From the NCBI GenBank assembly GCA_040007095.1, contig JBDTVS010000072.1, positions 1-64,000 on the forward strand: 64,000 nt of DNA, in the 5' to 3' direction. Source of the DNA: JBDTVS01 sp040007095. GTDB taxonomy: Bacteria > Acidobacteriota > Vicinamibacteria > Vicinamibacterales > CAVVIG01. The position numbers were made by a program, and so were the translations under genes. The notes under the pieces are model-generated. The model saw only the letters and a list, made by a program, of their open reading frames with translations, did not search any database and had not been told where the DNA came from. This document shows positions 8,131-18,352 of the stretch, in pieces. Positions within the stretch are counted from its first letter, which is position 1; the number at the start of each line of letters is the position of its first letter.

Positions 8131-11100
8131 TTAGAAATCGAGCTGCAGGCTCAACTTCGCGAAACGAGCCGACATGACCTGCGTGGGGGTCAGCCAGGCG
8201 CCGTTGGGAATGAAGGCCTGGTTGTAGGCGAGTGCGGTCGCCGCGTTCAGCAGGTTGTAGAGGTCGACGCCCACGTTTGCCTTCGTGCGGCCGAACTTGA
8301 GGATCTTGCCGAGCCGGAGATCGACTTCGTTGACGCGCTCACCGAGCACCGAATGCGGTGGGATGAGGTTCACCGTGATGTTCGGCGCGTTGCCCGCGAG
8401 GTTGCGACCGAGGATCTGCGACACCACGGCGTTCGAGATGGTGTAGTTGGCCGCGAACGCGCCACCAGCCACCGGCGTGCCGAACCCGCTCACCTGGATG
8501 CCAGGCTTGCTGGTGAACGTGCCACTCAGCGCCAGGTCGATCTTCGGAATCGTGTAGCTGACGAGTCCCTTGTACTGGGGCAGAAACTGGGTCTCGATGT
8601 GGCAGAACGGGTTCAGCAGCCCGATCTCCGGGACTCTTTCGCGCACGCCGCAGTTGTCCGACGTCGAATAGCCGCCCGAGAAACCGCCCTGCGCCGCCAA
8701 CCCATTACGCGCCCGCGTGCTCGCGCTCAGGTCGATGCCGTTGTACTTCTGGTAGGCGTCGCCGTACGCGTCGGAGTAGGTGATGTAGTTCCGGGTCACC
8801 CCGAAGAGCGACGGGTTGTTGAGGTCGTACAGCGTGCCGACCTGATAGCCCCCACCTCCAGGCAGCCGGGCATCCTGCGGCGCCGTGATCGCGAACTGCG
8901 AGAAGTCCGAAGGCGCCACCGCCAGATTGTCCGTGACGGCGAAGCCGTAGAACGCGCGGTGGAAGAAGCCGACTTCGACCGAGGTCCGGGGCAACACCTC
9001 GTGCTGCACCGACACACCCCAGTTCCAGTCTGACGGCCGGATGCCCGATCCGTGCAGGATGTTCGGATCGATCGTGTTGCTGAAGGTCGAAGTTCCGAAG
9101 TTCAGGTTGGAGATGACGCCGCAGAAGTCACCGCTGCTACCCCGGAGATCCTGCTGCGCCGGGTTCTTCAGGTCGCAGTCGGGATTCCAGTTGCCGTTGG
9201 CGTCGGTCCAGGTGCGCGTCACGTTGGTCGCCAGGCGGGACGTGGGATTCCCGAGCGAGTAGTTGGACGCGGTGACCGTCGATTCGAGGTATTTGCCGAC
9301 CGTCGCCTTGAGCGCGGTCTTGCCGTTGCCGAACACGTCGAAGGTGACCGCGGCACGCGGCGTGATGTCGTTGTAGGTGTCCACGACCGGCGTTTCCGGA
9401 AAGTCGAGCGCCGTCTGCCAAAACCGGCTCTCGAGATGCTGCTCCGGCGCCCAGCTCGCCGCACGGTCGAAGCGCAGTCCGCCCTGAATCGTCAACCGGC
9501 CGCGCGTCCACTGATCCTGCACGAAGAAAGCGTGGTCGCTCATCCACAGGTCGTTCTGCTGGTTGTGCACGTACTCGGTCAGCTGGTTCGGCACGCCGTT
9601 ATTGGTGCGATACCGCAGGTCGTTGGGGCTGCGGTTGGCGGAGCGGAGATCGCCCAACTGGTTGCCGATGTAGCCGAACTTCACGCTGTTGGCGCCGGTG
9701 ACGTACGACCCGCTGAAGCGCCAGGTCGTGGTGATGTTCTTGTTCCGGCCGTCGCTGAACAGGTCCGTCGTCTGCGAGCGGTACATCAGGCTGGGGATGT
9801 TGCCGTTGGCGGCGCACCCCGCCGAGCACTGCTCGATGATGCGCACGAGGTCGCCGGTGTAGGGATCGGTCTTCGCCCGACCACCCCAGCGCGAGAAGAA
9901 GTAGCCGAAGCCGCCCTCGAGCAGCAGCTTGGTGCTGACCGGAGAGCTCCAGCTCGCCGACTGAAAGCGCATCGGACGCAGGTCGCCGTAGCCGTTACCT
10001 TCTGGCGACGTCGTGCCGTTGGAGTAGTTGCCGCCGTTCTCGCAGCTGCCGCACACACTTTGCTCGTCCCAGAACAGGTTCAGCTTGTTGCGCGGCGTCA
10101 ACTGCGTGGTGATGCGCCCACTGGCGTTGTCCCATGTCTTGTCGTTGAAGGCCTGCCGTGAGAAGTCGGGCACATACAGCCACTTCGTCGGATCGCCGGC
10201 GTTCTTGTTGTAGTAGATCGGCAGGTAAGCTGAGTTGCCCTGTGCGCGCGCCGTGGCGAAGTACCACACCCGATCTTTCCGCAGGGGACCGCCGACCGAG
10301 CCGGCGATGTCGTAGCTCTTGATGAGCGGACTCTCCGGAATGTTGAGGTCCTTCAACCTCTGGTCGAGGTTGCTGCTCTGGAGACGGCCGTTGGCCCATT
10401 GGACGAAGCCGCTGCCGGACGCGGTGTTGCCGCCGGCGCGCGGAACGATATTCATCACCGGACCACCCGATTCAACTTCGCCCATGCTCCCGGTCACGGT
10501 GAAGGTCACTTCCTGGGCGTTGCGCGTGTCGGTCAGGTAGTTCGTGCCGCCGGCCTGGGGCACGGCGATGCTGATGCCGTCGACGAGCAGACGGCCATCC
10601 GTATTTGCCCGGTTGCCCGAGAGCGACAGCATCGTGCCGTGGGCGCTGAATGTGCACGAGTTGCACGGCCCGGTTGCGACGTCCTGTTGGCCGCCGAGGA
10701 CTCCGGGCACCAGGACGAGGAGGGCGTTATAGCCTCCTGAGCTCGGAATCGACTTGATGACTTCGCTGCTGAGGACCGACTGGCGCTGCGCGCTCTGCAA
10801 ATCCACGATCGGCGTCTCGCCCGTGACCGTGATCGTTTCCGAGAGCGACCCTACCTTGAGGTCCGCGTTCACGCTGACCGTTGCCGAACCAGACAGTTCC
10901 ACGCCTTCGCGCGACACGGCGCTGAACCCCGACAACGTGAACCTTACGGCATACACGCCGGGACGCAGGTTGTCGATGCGGTACTGCCCCGCACCGTCGC
11001 TGACGGCGGCGCGGGTTCTCTCGATCAGTGCCGGGCTGGAGGCCTCGACCGTCACGCCGGGCAACACCGAACCCGACGTGTCGCGGACCACACCGGCGAT

Positions 11101-11178
11101 CGCCGCCTGCGCATACGACGCGGCAGGGAGGAGCAGAAGGGCGACGAATGCGCCCAGAATTCGTACGAAACCTTTCAT
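8131..11178 (-). CDS. TonB-dependent receptor with carboxypeptidase-regulatory domain (Oar-like), intact
   Basis: An outer-membrane receptor of 1015 residues. A signal peptide (MKGFVRILGAFVALLLLP, cleavage after ASYAQA) is followed by a carboxypeptidase-regulatory/Ig-like domain (AIAGVVRDTSGSVLPGVTVE), a plug (about 120-260) and a barrel that ends with the aromatic C-terminus LQLDF used for outer-membrane insertion. Receptors of this group are common in Acidobacteriota and are thought to import large substrates; the ligand is unknown. The ATG at 11178 has AAAGGA at good distance and is preferred over an ATG 15 bases upstream. It is the only complete receptor of the three in this minus-strand cluster. 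Confidence 0.92.
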   Translation of the reverse strand: MKGFVRILGAFVALLLLPAASYAQAAIAGVVRDTSGSVLPGVTVEASSPALIERTRAAVSDGAGQYRIDNLRPGVYAVRFTLSGFSAVSREGVELSGSATVSVNADLKVGSLSETITVTGETPIVDLQSAQRQSVLSSEVIKSIPSSGGYNALLVLVPGVLGGQQDVATGPCNSCTFSAHGTMLSLSGNRANTDGRLLVDGISIAVPQAGGTNYLTDTRNAQEVTFTVTGSMGEVESGGPVMNIVPRAGGNTASGSGFVQWANGRLQSSNLDQRLKDLNIPESPLIKSYDIAGSVGGPLRKDRVWYFATARAQGNSAYLPIYYNKNAGDPTKWLYVPDFSRQAFNDKTWDNASGRITTQLTPRNKLNLFWDEQSVCGSCENGGNYSNGTTSPEGNGYGDLRPMRFQSASWSSPVSTKLLLEGGFGYFFSRWGGRAKTDPYTGDLVRIIEQCSAGCAANGNIPSLMYRSQTTDLFSDGRNKNITTTWRFSGSYVTGANSVKFGYIGNQLGDLRSANRSPNDLRYRTNNGVPNQLTEYVHNQQNDLWMSDHAFFVQDQWTRGRLTIQGGLRFDRAASWAPEQHLESRFWQTALDFPETPVVDTYNDITPRAAVTFDVFGNGKTALKATVGKYLESTVTASNYSLGNPTSRLATNVTRTWTDANGNWNPDCDLKNPAQQDLRGSSGDFCGVISNLNFGTSTFSNTIDPNILHGSGIRPSDWNWGVSVQHEVLPRTSVEVGFFHRAFYGFAVTDNLAVAPSDFSQFAITAPQDARLPGGGGYQVGTLYDLNNPSLFGVTRNYITYSDAYGDAYQKYNGIDLSASTRARNGLAAQGGFSGGYSTSDNCGVRERVPEIGLLNPFCHIETQFLPQYKGLVSYTIPKIDLALSGTFTSKPGIQVSGFGTPVAGGAFAANYTISNAVVSQILGRNLAGNAPNITVNLIPPHSVLGERVNEVDLRLGKILKFGRTKANVGVDLYNLLNAATALAYNQAFIPNGAWLTPTQVMSARFAKLSLQLDF

Positions 11179-11680
11179 CGACGGTCCTTTCACCTGGGAG
11201 TCACTGGTTACGGTTCCCTCTCGACGTGTCAGACGCGGCCGTCGCCGGGTCGTCGTCTATCGATCCGCGGCCACTGGGGGCCATCGAGTTATGGGGCCGT
11301 TATTATCACACCGATCGGGTACATCCGGGAATTGTCGTGGTCAAAGCTCTCAGAGCGTGCCCGGCGGCGGGGTGACCGGAGTTCAGCCAAAACTGTCGAT
11401 GGCGGATCGAGCCGCACTCGTCAATACGCACGCCTCCGGCATTCACGACCTCTCAATCGGCCAATCGATCGCGGCCGAGGACGTGCACAGACATCGACGC
11501 GGCGGCGAACAGATCAGTGTCGCGCCCGCCTCGGCGATCACTTCCCAATCGGGTGCTCGAGGTCCTTGTTGTTGTCCTGGCAGATGTATTCGATCGGCGC
11601 GCATGGACAAAGAGTAGCACCGCGCCGACACGTTTCATCAACAACGACCGGCGGCGGATCGCGGCGCCTCGAAGTCGAAC
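11179..11680. other. Region upstream of the receptor, no supported gene
   Basis: It presumably contains the promoter of the receptor gene at 11178. No coding region is recognisable; at its far end degenerate receptor sequence begins. Confidence 0.4.
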
Positions 11681-12073
11681 TGCACGCTGATCTTCGCGAG
11701 GCGCGCCGGCATGATCAGCGTCGGTGCCAGCCACGCGGCCGTTGACGATGAACGTCCGTTTGTAGGTCGGGGTGGGCGCTCGCGTTGAGCGCGTTGTAGA
11801 GATCGACGCTGCGCTGCGAACGCCAGCCGTCGAACTTAAAGACCTTGCCGGGGTGCAGGTCGATCTGGTCGGATCGCCATACAACGTCCCCGGCGCGACG
11901 TGGCAATAGCGATTGAGGACCGTGGTCCCCGTATTTTCCGCCAGAGGGGCCCGCATCTCGCAGCTATCCCTCGACGTTCGGCCTGGTGCTGGTGCCCCTT
12001 GCAGCGTGCGCCTGTGACGGACGCGCGCCGTAACGTTGACCTCGACGCCGTTCCACCGCAGCGGTTGATTCAC
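11681..12073 (-). pseudogene. C-terminal remnant of another TonB-dependent receptor
   Basis: Pieces in three frames match the last 130 residues of the neighbouring receptors: NGVEVNVTARV (compare NGVDVTVDARQ in the next gene), GTLYGDP with LHPGKVFKF and VDLYNALNAS, and finally AWLAPTLIMPARLAKI followed by SVQFDF. At least three indels break the frame. It probably arose from duplication of the adjacent receptor followed by decay. Confidence 0.7.
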
Positions 12074-14009
12074 GCGCCGACCGTCGAAACAGTCAGAAAT
12101 CGAACTGGGCGCTGACCTTTGCGAACCGGGCCGGCAGCACGAGCGTCGGCGTCAACCACGCCGCGCCGTATGTCTGGTTGTACGTCTGCACGGCGCTGGC
12201 GCTCATCAGGTTGTAGATGTCGACGCTCACCTGCGTGCGGGTGCGGCCGAATTTCAGAATCTTCGCGACACGAAAATCGACGTTGCTGATGCGATCGCCG
12301 TAGAGCGCGCCTGGGGGCAACGAGGTTGAGCGTGACGTTGGCGGCGTTGCCGGCGAGGTTGCGGCCGAGCGACGGCGCCACCACCGCGTTCGAGGCATTG
12401 AAGTTCGCGGCGAGCTGTCCACCGGGCCGGCTCTGGAACGTCGCGCTGACCTGGACGTCGATTTTCGGAATCGTGTAGGCGCCCAGCCCGCGCAACTGCG
12501 TCAGGAACCCGGTACTCAACTGACAGTATTCTTCCGGCTGCCACGCCGTCGTGAAGCGTGCTTCGGGCACCTTCGCCAGCACGCCGCAGTTGTCGGTGAC
12601 CGTCCGTCCGGTGCTGAATCCACCCTGCACGGTCAGGCCGTTTCGCTGCCGCGCGTCGACCGTGACATCGACGCCGTTCCAGTGATCGGACTGCTCGCCG
12701 TAGCTGCTCGAGGGCGCCACGAGGTTGTTGGTGATGCCGAACTTCGCGGGATCGACGTCGAACCCGGTGAGGATGGTGGCGCTCGACGGCAGCCGTGTGT
12801 CGGTCGGCACGGCAATCGTGTACCGCGAATAGTCCTGCGGCCCGACGGCCAGATTGTCGGTGACGATGAAGTTGCCATAGAGCCGGCGGAAGTAGCCGAC
12901 CGTGGCGGATACGCGCGCCACGATCTCGTGCGTGACCGATGCCCCGAGGTCCCAGTTGTAGGGGCGATTGCTCCAGCCGGAGTACGTCGCCGGGTCGTAG
13001 TTGGTCGAGACCACGTTCTGCCCGAACGGCTGCGTGCCCCAGGCGCCGCAGAAATCGCGCCCGCTCGCGCGATTGTCCTGCGCCAGCGGATTCATGAGAT
13101 CGCAATCGGCCGCGAAGTTGCCGTTCGCATCAGTCCACGACCGTGTCGTCGTGGTCGAGAGGCGATTGAGCGTGTTGAGGTTCGAGTAGACGCCGGCCAC
13201 GCTCGACGCCTCGTTGTACTTGCCGAGCGTGACTTTCACGGCGGTCTTGCCATTGCCGAACAGGTCGTAGGCCAGGCCCAGTCGCGGTGTCAGATCGTTG
13301 AAGCTGGCGCCGCTGTGACCGGCATAGACGATCGGCACCGGAATGAAGAGCGCCGGCCCCGCTTACTGATCCGGGTAGTAGCTCGGCACGTGCTCATAGC
13401 GGAGGCCGCCCTGCAGCGTCACACGACCGTGCGTCCATTGCTCCTGCGCATACAGCGCCGTGGGAGTCACATACGAATTGCTCCGCACCGGGAGGATCGA
13501 CATCGTGAGCTGATTCGGCACGCCGTTATTGAACCGGTAGCTGAGACCGGCATTGTCGGTGAACGAGTTGTTGATGTTCTGGTAGAAGGCCGCCCAGTAG
13601 CCGATCTTGATGCTCTGGGCGCCGGTGATGTAGGACGCCGAGCCGCGCCAGGTCAGCGTCGCGCTGAAGGGGCGCGACCAAGTCATGGCGCGATAGGTGA
13701 GTCCGGGAATCGCCCCTGCCTGCTCCGACACCCGGATCAGATCGCGGTTGTTGCCGGGCCGCTCGAGGCCGCCGTACCAGCTCAAGTAAGTGCCGAAGCC
13801 GGCTTCGAGCAGCACCCGGTTCGACAGCGGCGATGTCCAGCTCGCCTGCTCGACACGATGCGGAAAAGCTTCGGTGCGGGACATCGCCTCGGGCGACACC
13901 GTCGCCGTTGCACCGCTGATGCACGAGATGCACTCCGAGGTTTCATCCCAGAAGAGCCTGATCTTGTTGCGCCGCGACGGCTGCATCGTGAGCTGATCTC
14001 CGTCGAAGG

Positions 14010-14340
14010 ACATTGCGTGAACACCTGCTCGATCTCCGCGTCCATCGCAGCCCGATGATCGACCCGCAACTTGTTACTCTGAAACCTGGCGTCATCGGCA
14101 AGGTGAGGACGTCCGAGCACGCCGCGACTGAACGCCCCCCACTCCCGATTGTTGTGAATGCCAAACATGACCGGCCCGTCACTCGTCCGGTACGGGCCGT
14201 ACGGGGCGATCGTCGCGTGGCTGGCCCCCGTTCTCGCCGGCGCCGTACCGCCAAATGAGTAGTACATCGCATAGCCCATCCACTCACCAAAAGCCTCGAA
14301 CAGTGACACTTCGAGGGCAGAGCCTCTCCCCGTTCGGCTT
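14010..14340 (-). pseudogene. Inserted CaiB/BaiF-type CoA-transferase fragment
   Basis: Directly following the foreign barrel segment the same frame encodes about 110 residues typical of class III CoA-transferases: GRGSALEVSLFEAFGEWMGY, GGTAPARTGASHATIAPYGP, then FGIHNNREWGAF and LRVDHRAAMDAEIEQVF. It starts and ends abruptly inside the family, so only the middle third is present. A CoA-transferase has no functional place in a receptor; this is junk DNA captured by recombination. Confidence 0.75.
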
Positions 14341-14631
14341 CGCTGTGTAGCAGCGCCGTTAGAATGCCGGTACAGGTAAGCGAACCGGAGGCCGAGATTC
14401 AGCGTCATTCGGTTCACACGCCACTGGTCCTGGGCGAACAGACCGAGATCGGCGTTTAGCGTCTCGTCCGGCTCGTACGGCGTCGTCCTCAGCGTCGCCC
14501 GGGCGGGCACGCCGTTAAGAAACGACAGCCCGGTATCGTTATTCGCATACCAGGTCGTGTGGCGCCCGCCGCGCTGCATCTGCAGTCCGACCTTGAACGC
14601 GTGCGTGCCGGTGACGTACGACATCGATGCC
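14341..14631 (-). pseudogene. Inserted barrel segment from a different TonB receptor
   Basis: Immediately after TPDRSR the frame continues with MSYVTGTHAFKVGLQMQ, then LFAQDQWRVNRMTLNLGLRF. These phrases belong to the middle of a receptor barrel and are out of order here, since the host gene has its own copy of this region later (YITGAQSIKIGYW and AQEQWTHGRVTLQGGLRY). It is therefore a fragment of a second receptor joined in frame. Confidence 0.7.
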
Positions 14632-15680
14632 CGGCTTCGATCCGGCGTGTAGACGAAGTCATTAGGATTCGCGTCGAAGAACGTGCCTGGCGGACGATCG
14701 TCGTTGCCCCACCACCGGAACGATCCGTAGAACCAGAGCCGGTCGCGCTTGACGGAACCGCCAAGCGACGGGTTCAGATCCCAGACCTTGTCGAGCGCGG
14801 GCAGACCAACGAGGCCCTGGGCGCGCAGCGCGTCGTCGACGTTGTTCGCCTGCATCTGGCTGTTCGCGTAATTCGCAATGAACGATCCGCGGAGCCGGTT
14901 GCTCCCGTCCCTCGGGATCACATTGGAGCGGACGCCGTAGACGGCGGATTCCACAGATTGCGACCCGACCTCGACGCTGACCTCCTGCACGGTCCCCGCA
15001 TTTATCGCAAACGAGGTGCTGTAGCTCCCACCTGAGGCGTTCATGTTGCTGTAACTCATGCCGTCCATGATGAGCGGCATGTCGAGCCCGCGGCTCCCGT
15101 GAACGCTGAGATACACGTGGCGCTCGCCTACGCTGCCGCAGACGTCCTGTCCGGTCACGCCGGTCGCCGCGCCGCTGACGACCACGCCCGGAATGAGCAC
15201 GGCCAGGTTCTGCGGGGTCTTGCGGGTGGGTAGCGAATCGATGACGTCCCGACTCATGACCCGCTGCTGGACGACGTTCTGGACGTCCACCACGGGGCTG
15301 GCCCCCGAGACTGTGATCGTCTCCTCGACCGCGCCGATCGGCATTACGGCATTAACGGTCAAGGTCAACGCGGCAGACAGCTCGATACCCTCACGCCGAA
15401 AGCTGCTGAAGCCCGCGAGCGTGAACGTGACGGTATAGGTGCCAGGTCGGAGATCGACGATCTTAGAGAGACCTTGGCCGTCTGTCAGGGCCGTGCGCAA
15501 CTTCTCGATGAGCGCTGGGCTACGGGCTTCGACAGTGACGCCGGGCAACACGCCGCCAGAGAAATCCCTGGCCACGCCCGCAATCGCGCCGGTTTGCGCA
15601 AACGTGGCCGAGGGTACGAACACAACGATAAGCCATGTTAAAAGACTCCCGCCGAGAGCCCTTCTCGATAGCCGGCCCAT

Positions 15681-16179
15681 GCACATCCTCCTTTGTTACT
15701 AACTCGCGCGACCACAAAATGGCGTTGTTTCCGAGACTGGAGCTTTGGCGACTACGCCGGTCTACACAAAGCCTGGTCTCAGGAAGCGGTTGGGTGTCGA
15801 TTAAGCGCCAGCGGGCTTTGCATTTCTGTGCTGCCATACCGTCGCCGGCGTCTGAGCCGCTCCGATCAGCATCGCGATGGGGAGATCCTTCTGGTACGCA
15901 CCTACTTCCAGACTGCCTCCTTTCGTCTGCGCCTCTGACGTCTCGAGGCGTCAAACCACGATCACCGCGGCGCACACATTGTGGCCCAGTGCAACAGCAC
16001 TTCCAGATATAGAAGGCGAGCCGCTCACTCCATAAGGTCCAGGACTCCGCAACGCCCCTGGGCCCGTCCGTTGGCAAATCCTAGGAGCGTCGGACTGCGC
16101 TTTCCGATGCAAAGATTCGATGTCTTGATAAGGAACGCTGAAAAGTGCCTCTGGCAGGCGCTGCCCGATCACGCAGCTC
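15681..16179. other. Region with no supported gene
   Basis: This lies between the start of the broken receptor and a plus-strand transporter fragment. It may hold the receptor promoter. No recognisable coding sequence on either strand. Confidence 0.4.
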
Positions 16180-16693
16180 GGCGGCCGCCGACGTCCGAGT
16201 GGTTCGGTGCCGCGCTGATCGTCGTGGGCGGGGCGATTGTCAGTTATCGTCCCGGAGATCTCACGGCTGACTGGGTGGAAGTACTGGCGGTGACAGGCGC
16301 ATGCCTGAGCTGGGGACTCGACAATAACCTGACCCAGCAGGTCTCGTCCTACGATCCGATTTCGATCGTGCTGATCAAGACGCTCTCAGCCGGCGCCGGC
16401 AACGTACTGCTCGCGATCGTCATCTGGCCCCACGTGGTCGCCGGTCGTGTGGTGGTTGCGTCGCTCCTGGTCGGTTTCTTCTGTTACGAAACAAGCATCG
16501 TCCTCGACGTATGCGCGCTCCGGTTCTTGGGAGCCGCGCGCGAAGCCGCGTTCTTTGCAACCGCTCCTTTCCTCGGTGCCCTGGCGCCGTTCCTCTGGTC
16601 GGGGACCGCTTGCGCCGTGCGGATCTCGTGGGCGCGGCCGTTATGGCGATCGGGCGTTCTCGTGTTCCGCGCGGTCAGGGGGCGCGGTTGACG
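16180..16693 (+). pseudogene. DMT-superfamily (EamA) transporter, C-terminal half with frameshift
   Basis: The frame from EWFGAALIVVGGAIVSYRPG through LSWGLDNNLTQQVS, IKTLSAGAGN and ALRFLGAAREAAFF is the second EamA repeat of a ten-helix drug/metabolite transporter. The first repeat is missing. Near 16600 the expected ending (RADLVGAAVMAIG) lies in another frame. Both defects make it nonfunctional. Confidence 0.75.
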
Positions 16694-16861
16694 ATGCGAG
16701 GCACTCGAAACGCCGCCGTTCTCGACTGGTCACCCATTCCTGCTCGTCCGGACGCCTCGTCTTTTGCAGTGTCTGACAAGAAATTCAGAGAGACTTCAGA
16801 TGAACGCGACCATTTGAGACGTACGGTAATCAGCGGTCGTTGAGCCGATCTGAGAGCATGC

Positions 16862-17300
16862 GATCAATGCACTGGTTTGTCGGACTCCGGGCAGGCAGCA
16901 CCAGTGGCATCGCGCCGCTGTCCCGCAGCAGACGCCGAAAGGTGGCGGTGTAGAGCGGGTCGCGGTCCAGGAGGAGGTAGTGCGCGCCGCGAAAGAAGCC
17001 GTCGTGGGTGTCGGTCAGGTTCCGCGCGAACTGCGTCATCCAGGCCTCGTGCGGCTGACGCGTGATCCCGACGATCTCGACCGCGCGGGTCTTGAGCTTC
17101 ATCACGAAGAGGACCACATAGCGGACCAGCCCGCCGACGGTCAGGACCTCGACGGTGAAGAAGTCAGCGGCCGCGAGGCCGTCACAATGCGGCGAGGAAC
17201 GTGTTCCAGGGCGTCTTCGTCCGGCGCTCCGGTGCCGGCTCGATGCCGTGGTCCTTCAAGATCGCCTTGATCGTGTTGCGGATTGGGCTCAGGCGAGTTT
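16862..17300 (-). pseudogene. Integrase-core (DDE) transposase fragment
   Basis: Minus-strand pieces read IKAILKDHGIEPAPERRTKT, then after a one-base shift near 17190 HCDGLAAADFFTVEVLT, LKTRAVEIVGITRQP and HYLLLDRDPLYTATFRRLL. These carry the first two catalytic aspartates of an rve-type DDE domain. The end after LPARSP is lost. No terminal inverted repeats are recognisable, so only the relic of the insertion sequence remains. Confidence 0.7.
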
Positions 17301-17399
17301 TGGCACACGACGCCGTTACTGGCTCCGCCTCTATGGACCTGGCGTTCGAATCCCGACCGGACAACCGCGTGGATGGATGGAGTCTGCTACGATGGGACC

Positions 17400-17624
17400 G
17401 TGAAGGAAACGCTTGACGCCATCTACGAAAATGGCATATTCCGTCCGCTCCAAGAGCCGGTCGGTATCCCCGAGCACCGCCGCGTCACGATCACCGTCAC
17501 CACGGAAGGCAGCGGGTCGTCGCTTGCCGACTGCGTGAATCGCATCTCGGCTGACGACGCTGCGGAGATGAAACAGATCGTCGAGCGAGAGTTCGAACAC
17601 ATCGATCCCCGTGAGTGGGCGTAG
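17400..17624 (+). CDS. DUF104-type antitoxin
   Basis: A 74-residue protein beginning at GTG 17400 with the family pattern IYENGIFRPLQEP...RVTITV, the small beta-barrel of DUF104 (AF2212-like) antitoxins. The C-terminal helix rich in Glu would wrap around the partner toxin. It overlaps the PIN-domain gene by 14 bases, the usual order of antitoxin then toxin. A longer upstream frame exists but has no family similarity. Confidence 0.8.
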   Translation: MKETLDAIYENGIFRPLQEPVGIPEHRRVTITVTTEGSGSSLADCVNRISADDAAEMKQIVEREFEHIDPREWA

Positions 17625-18000
17625 CGTCGCTCTTGACACGAGCGTAGCGATCGCCGTTCTGGCCGGTCAGGCCAGCACATTTCTGTCTGAGCTCGTCGAA
17701 GCGTATTTGCGTCCCGTTCCGGTCGTGGGTGAGCTTCGGTTCGGCGCCCTCAACTCTCGCCGCAGCGCTGACAACCTGATTGAAGTAGAGCGATTGGTTG
17801 CGCGCTGTCGCGTGCTCAATATAACGGCGGCGACGGCTGAGGTATATGCGCGACTGCGCCTCGATCTCCGGAGGAAGGGAAAGCCGATTCCGGAAAACGA
17901 CCTCTGGATCGCGGCGGTATGCGTCGAGTTTGGTGTGCCGCTGGCCGCCGTTGACAGTCATTTCGACGGGGTCGACGGCCTGCAGCGACACGCCATCTGA
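17611..18000 (+). CDS. vapC: PIN-domain ribonuclease toxin (VapC-like)
   Basis: A 129-residue PIN domain with the acidic set expected for an Mg-dependent RNase: Asp in ALDTSVAIAVL, Glu in VVGELRFGAL, Asp in PENDLWIAAV and Asp in AVDSHF. Start is GTG 17611 within the antitoxin gene. VapC toxins cleave tRNA or rRNA. The pair sits 150 bases from att copy 2, a common place for addiction modules on integrated elements. Confidence 0.88.
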   Translation: MSGRSVALDTSVAIAVLAGQASTFLSELVEAYLRPVPVVGELRFGALNSRRSADNLIEVERLVARCRVLNITAATAEVYARLRLDLRRKGKPIPENDLWIAAVCVEFGVPLAAVDSHFDGVDGLQRHAI

Positions 18001-18146
18001 GATGTCAGCGTCAGCAGGTTTGACCACAGTTCTGACCACAGTTTGGACTGTCCATGGTGTGTGAATGAGTATCACTGCGTTGACATTCCTGAGGAAAATG
18101 ACGCGGTGCTACTCCTTGGCATCCGGCGGACACCCCCCGTCGGTTT

Positions 18147-18192
18147 CTCTTAATCTGCGGGTTGTGGGTTCGATTCCCACCCGGCTCACCAC
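18147..18192 (+). repeat. Attachment-site copy 2: 3' part of the same tRNA-Lys
   Basis: Forty-six bases identical to 4899-4944, from the anticodon loop to the CCA end. The bases upstream do not rebuild a D-arm, so this is also a half copy and no intact tRNA is present. Minus-strand translation yields the well-known artefact RVGIEPTTRRLR. Confidence 0.88.
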
Positions 18193-18352
18193 TGATTTCA
18201 AAGGACTTAGCGCGCTTCTCCACTCGTCCGATTCTGACGTCGGTTGCGTCTGGGATGCGGATGGATGCGCGTCGTCGAGCAGGTCGACGGCTCTTCTCCC
18301 AAAACCGTCGGACATCGCGTACACGCGCAGCGTGATCGACGCGTCCTTGTGG
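18193..18352 (-). pseudogene. Tyrosine recombinase C-terminal fragment at the att site
   Basis: GHKDASITLRVYAMSD followed by RRAVDLLDDAHPSAS is the C-terminal end of a phage-type integrase, including the GHxDxxxT box and the nucleophile Tyr in RVYA. The frame runs straight into att copy 2 without a stop, as some integrases at tRNA sites do. Everything before GHKD is missing and replaced by a sugar dehydrogenase fragment. Confidence 0.65.

Larger units (their letters stand above)
12093..15680 (-). pseudogene. TonB-dependent receptor broken by insertion, stop and frameshifts
   Basis: The N-terminus is well preserved: ATG at 15680 six bases after AGGAGG, signal peptide ending ATFAQ, regulatory domain and plug down to DFVYTPDRSR. 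There the gene is interrupted (about 14010-14631) by foreign coding sequence. It resumes at QLTMQPSRRNKIRLFW in another frame, meets an in-frame TAA near 13365 (after SYYPDQ), continues, then shifts frame near 12316 before the proper C-terminus RFAKVSAQFDF at 12093. With these lesions no full receptor can be made. The intact homologue is at 8131. Confidence 0.85.

Noticed and set aside
12682..14058. 458-residue plus-strand frame opposite the broken receptor
   Set aside because: It is an Arg/Ala/Val-rich antisense shadow of receptor coding sequence with no domain. The same holds for the long antisense frames at 26690-28183, 30103-31395, 43683-44843 and 56147-57376.
4945..18146. One complete 13.2-kb mobile element with its own integrase
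   Set aside because: The only intact integrase lies outside the interval, left of copy 1, and the interval holds just fragments of recombinases. A stack of partly deleted elements explains the layout better.
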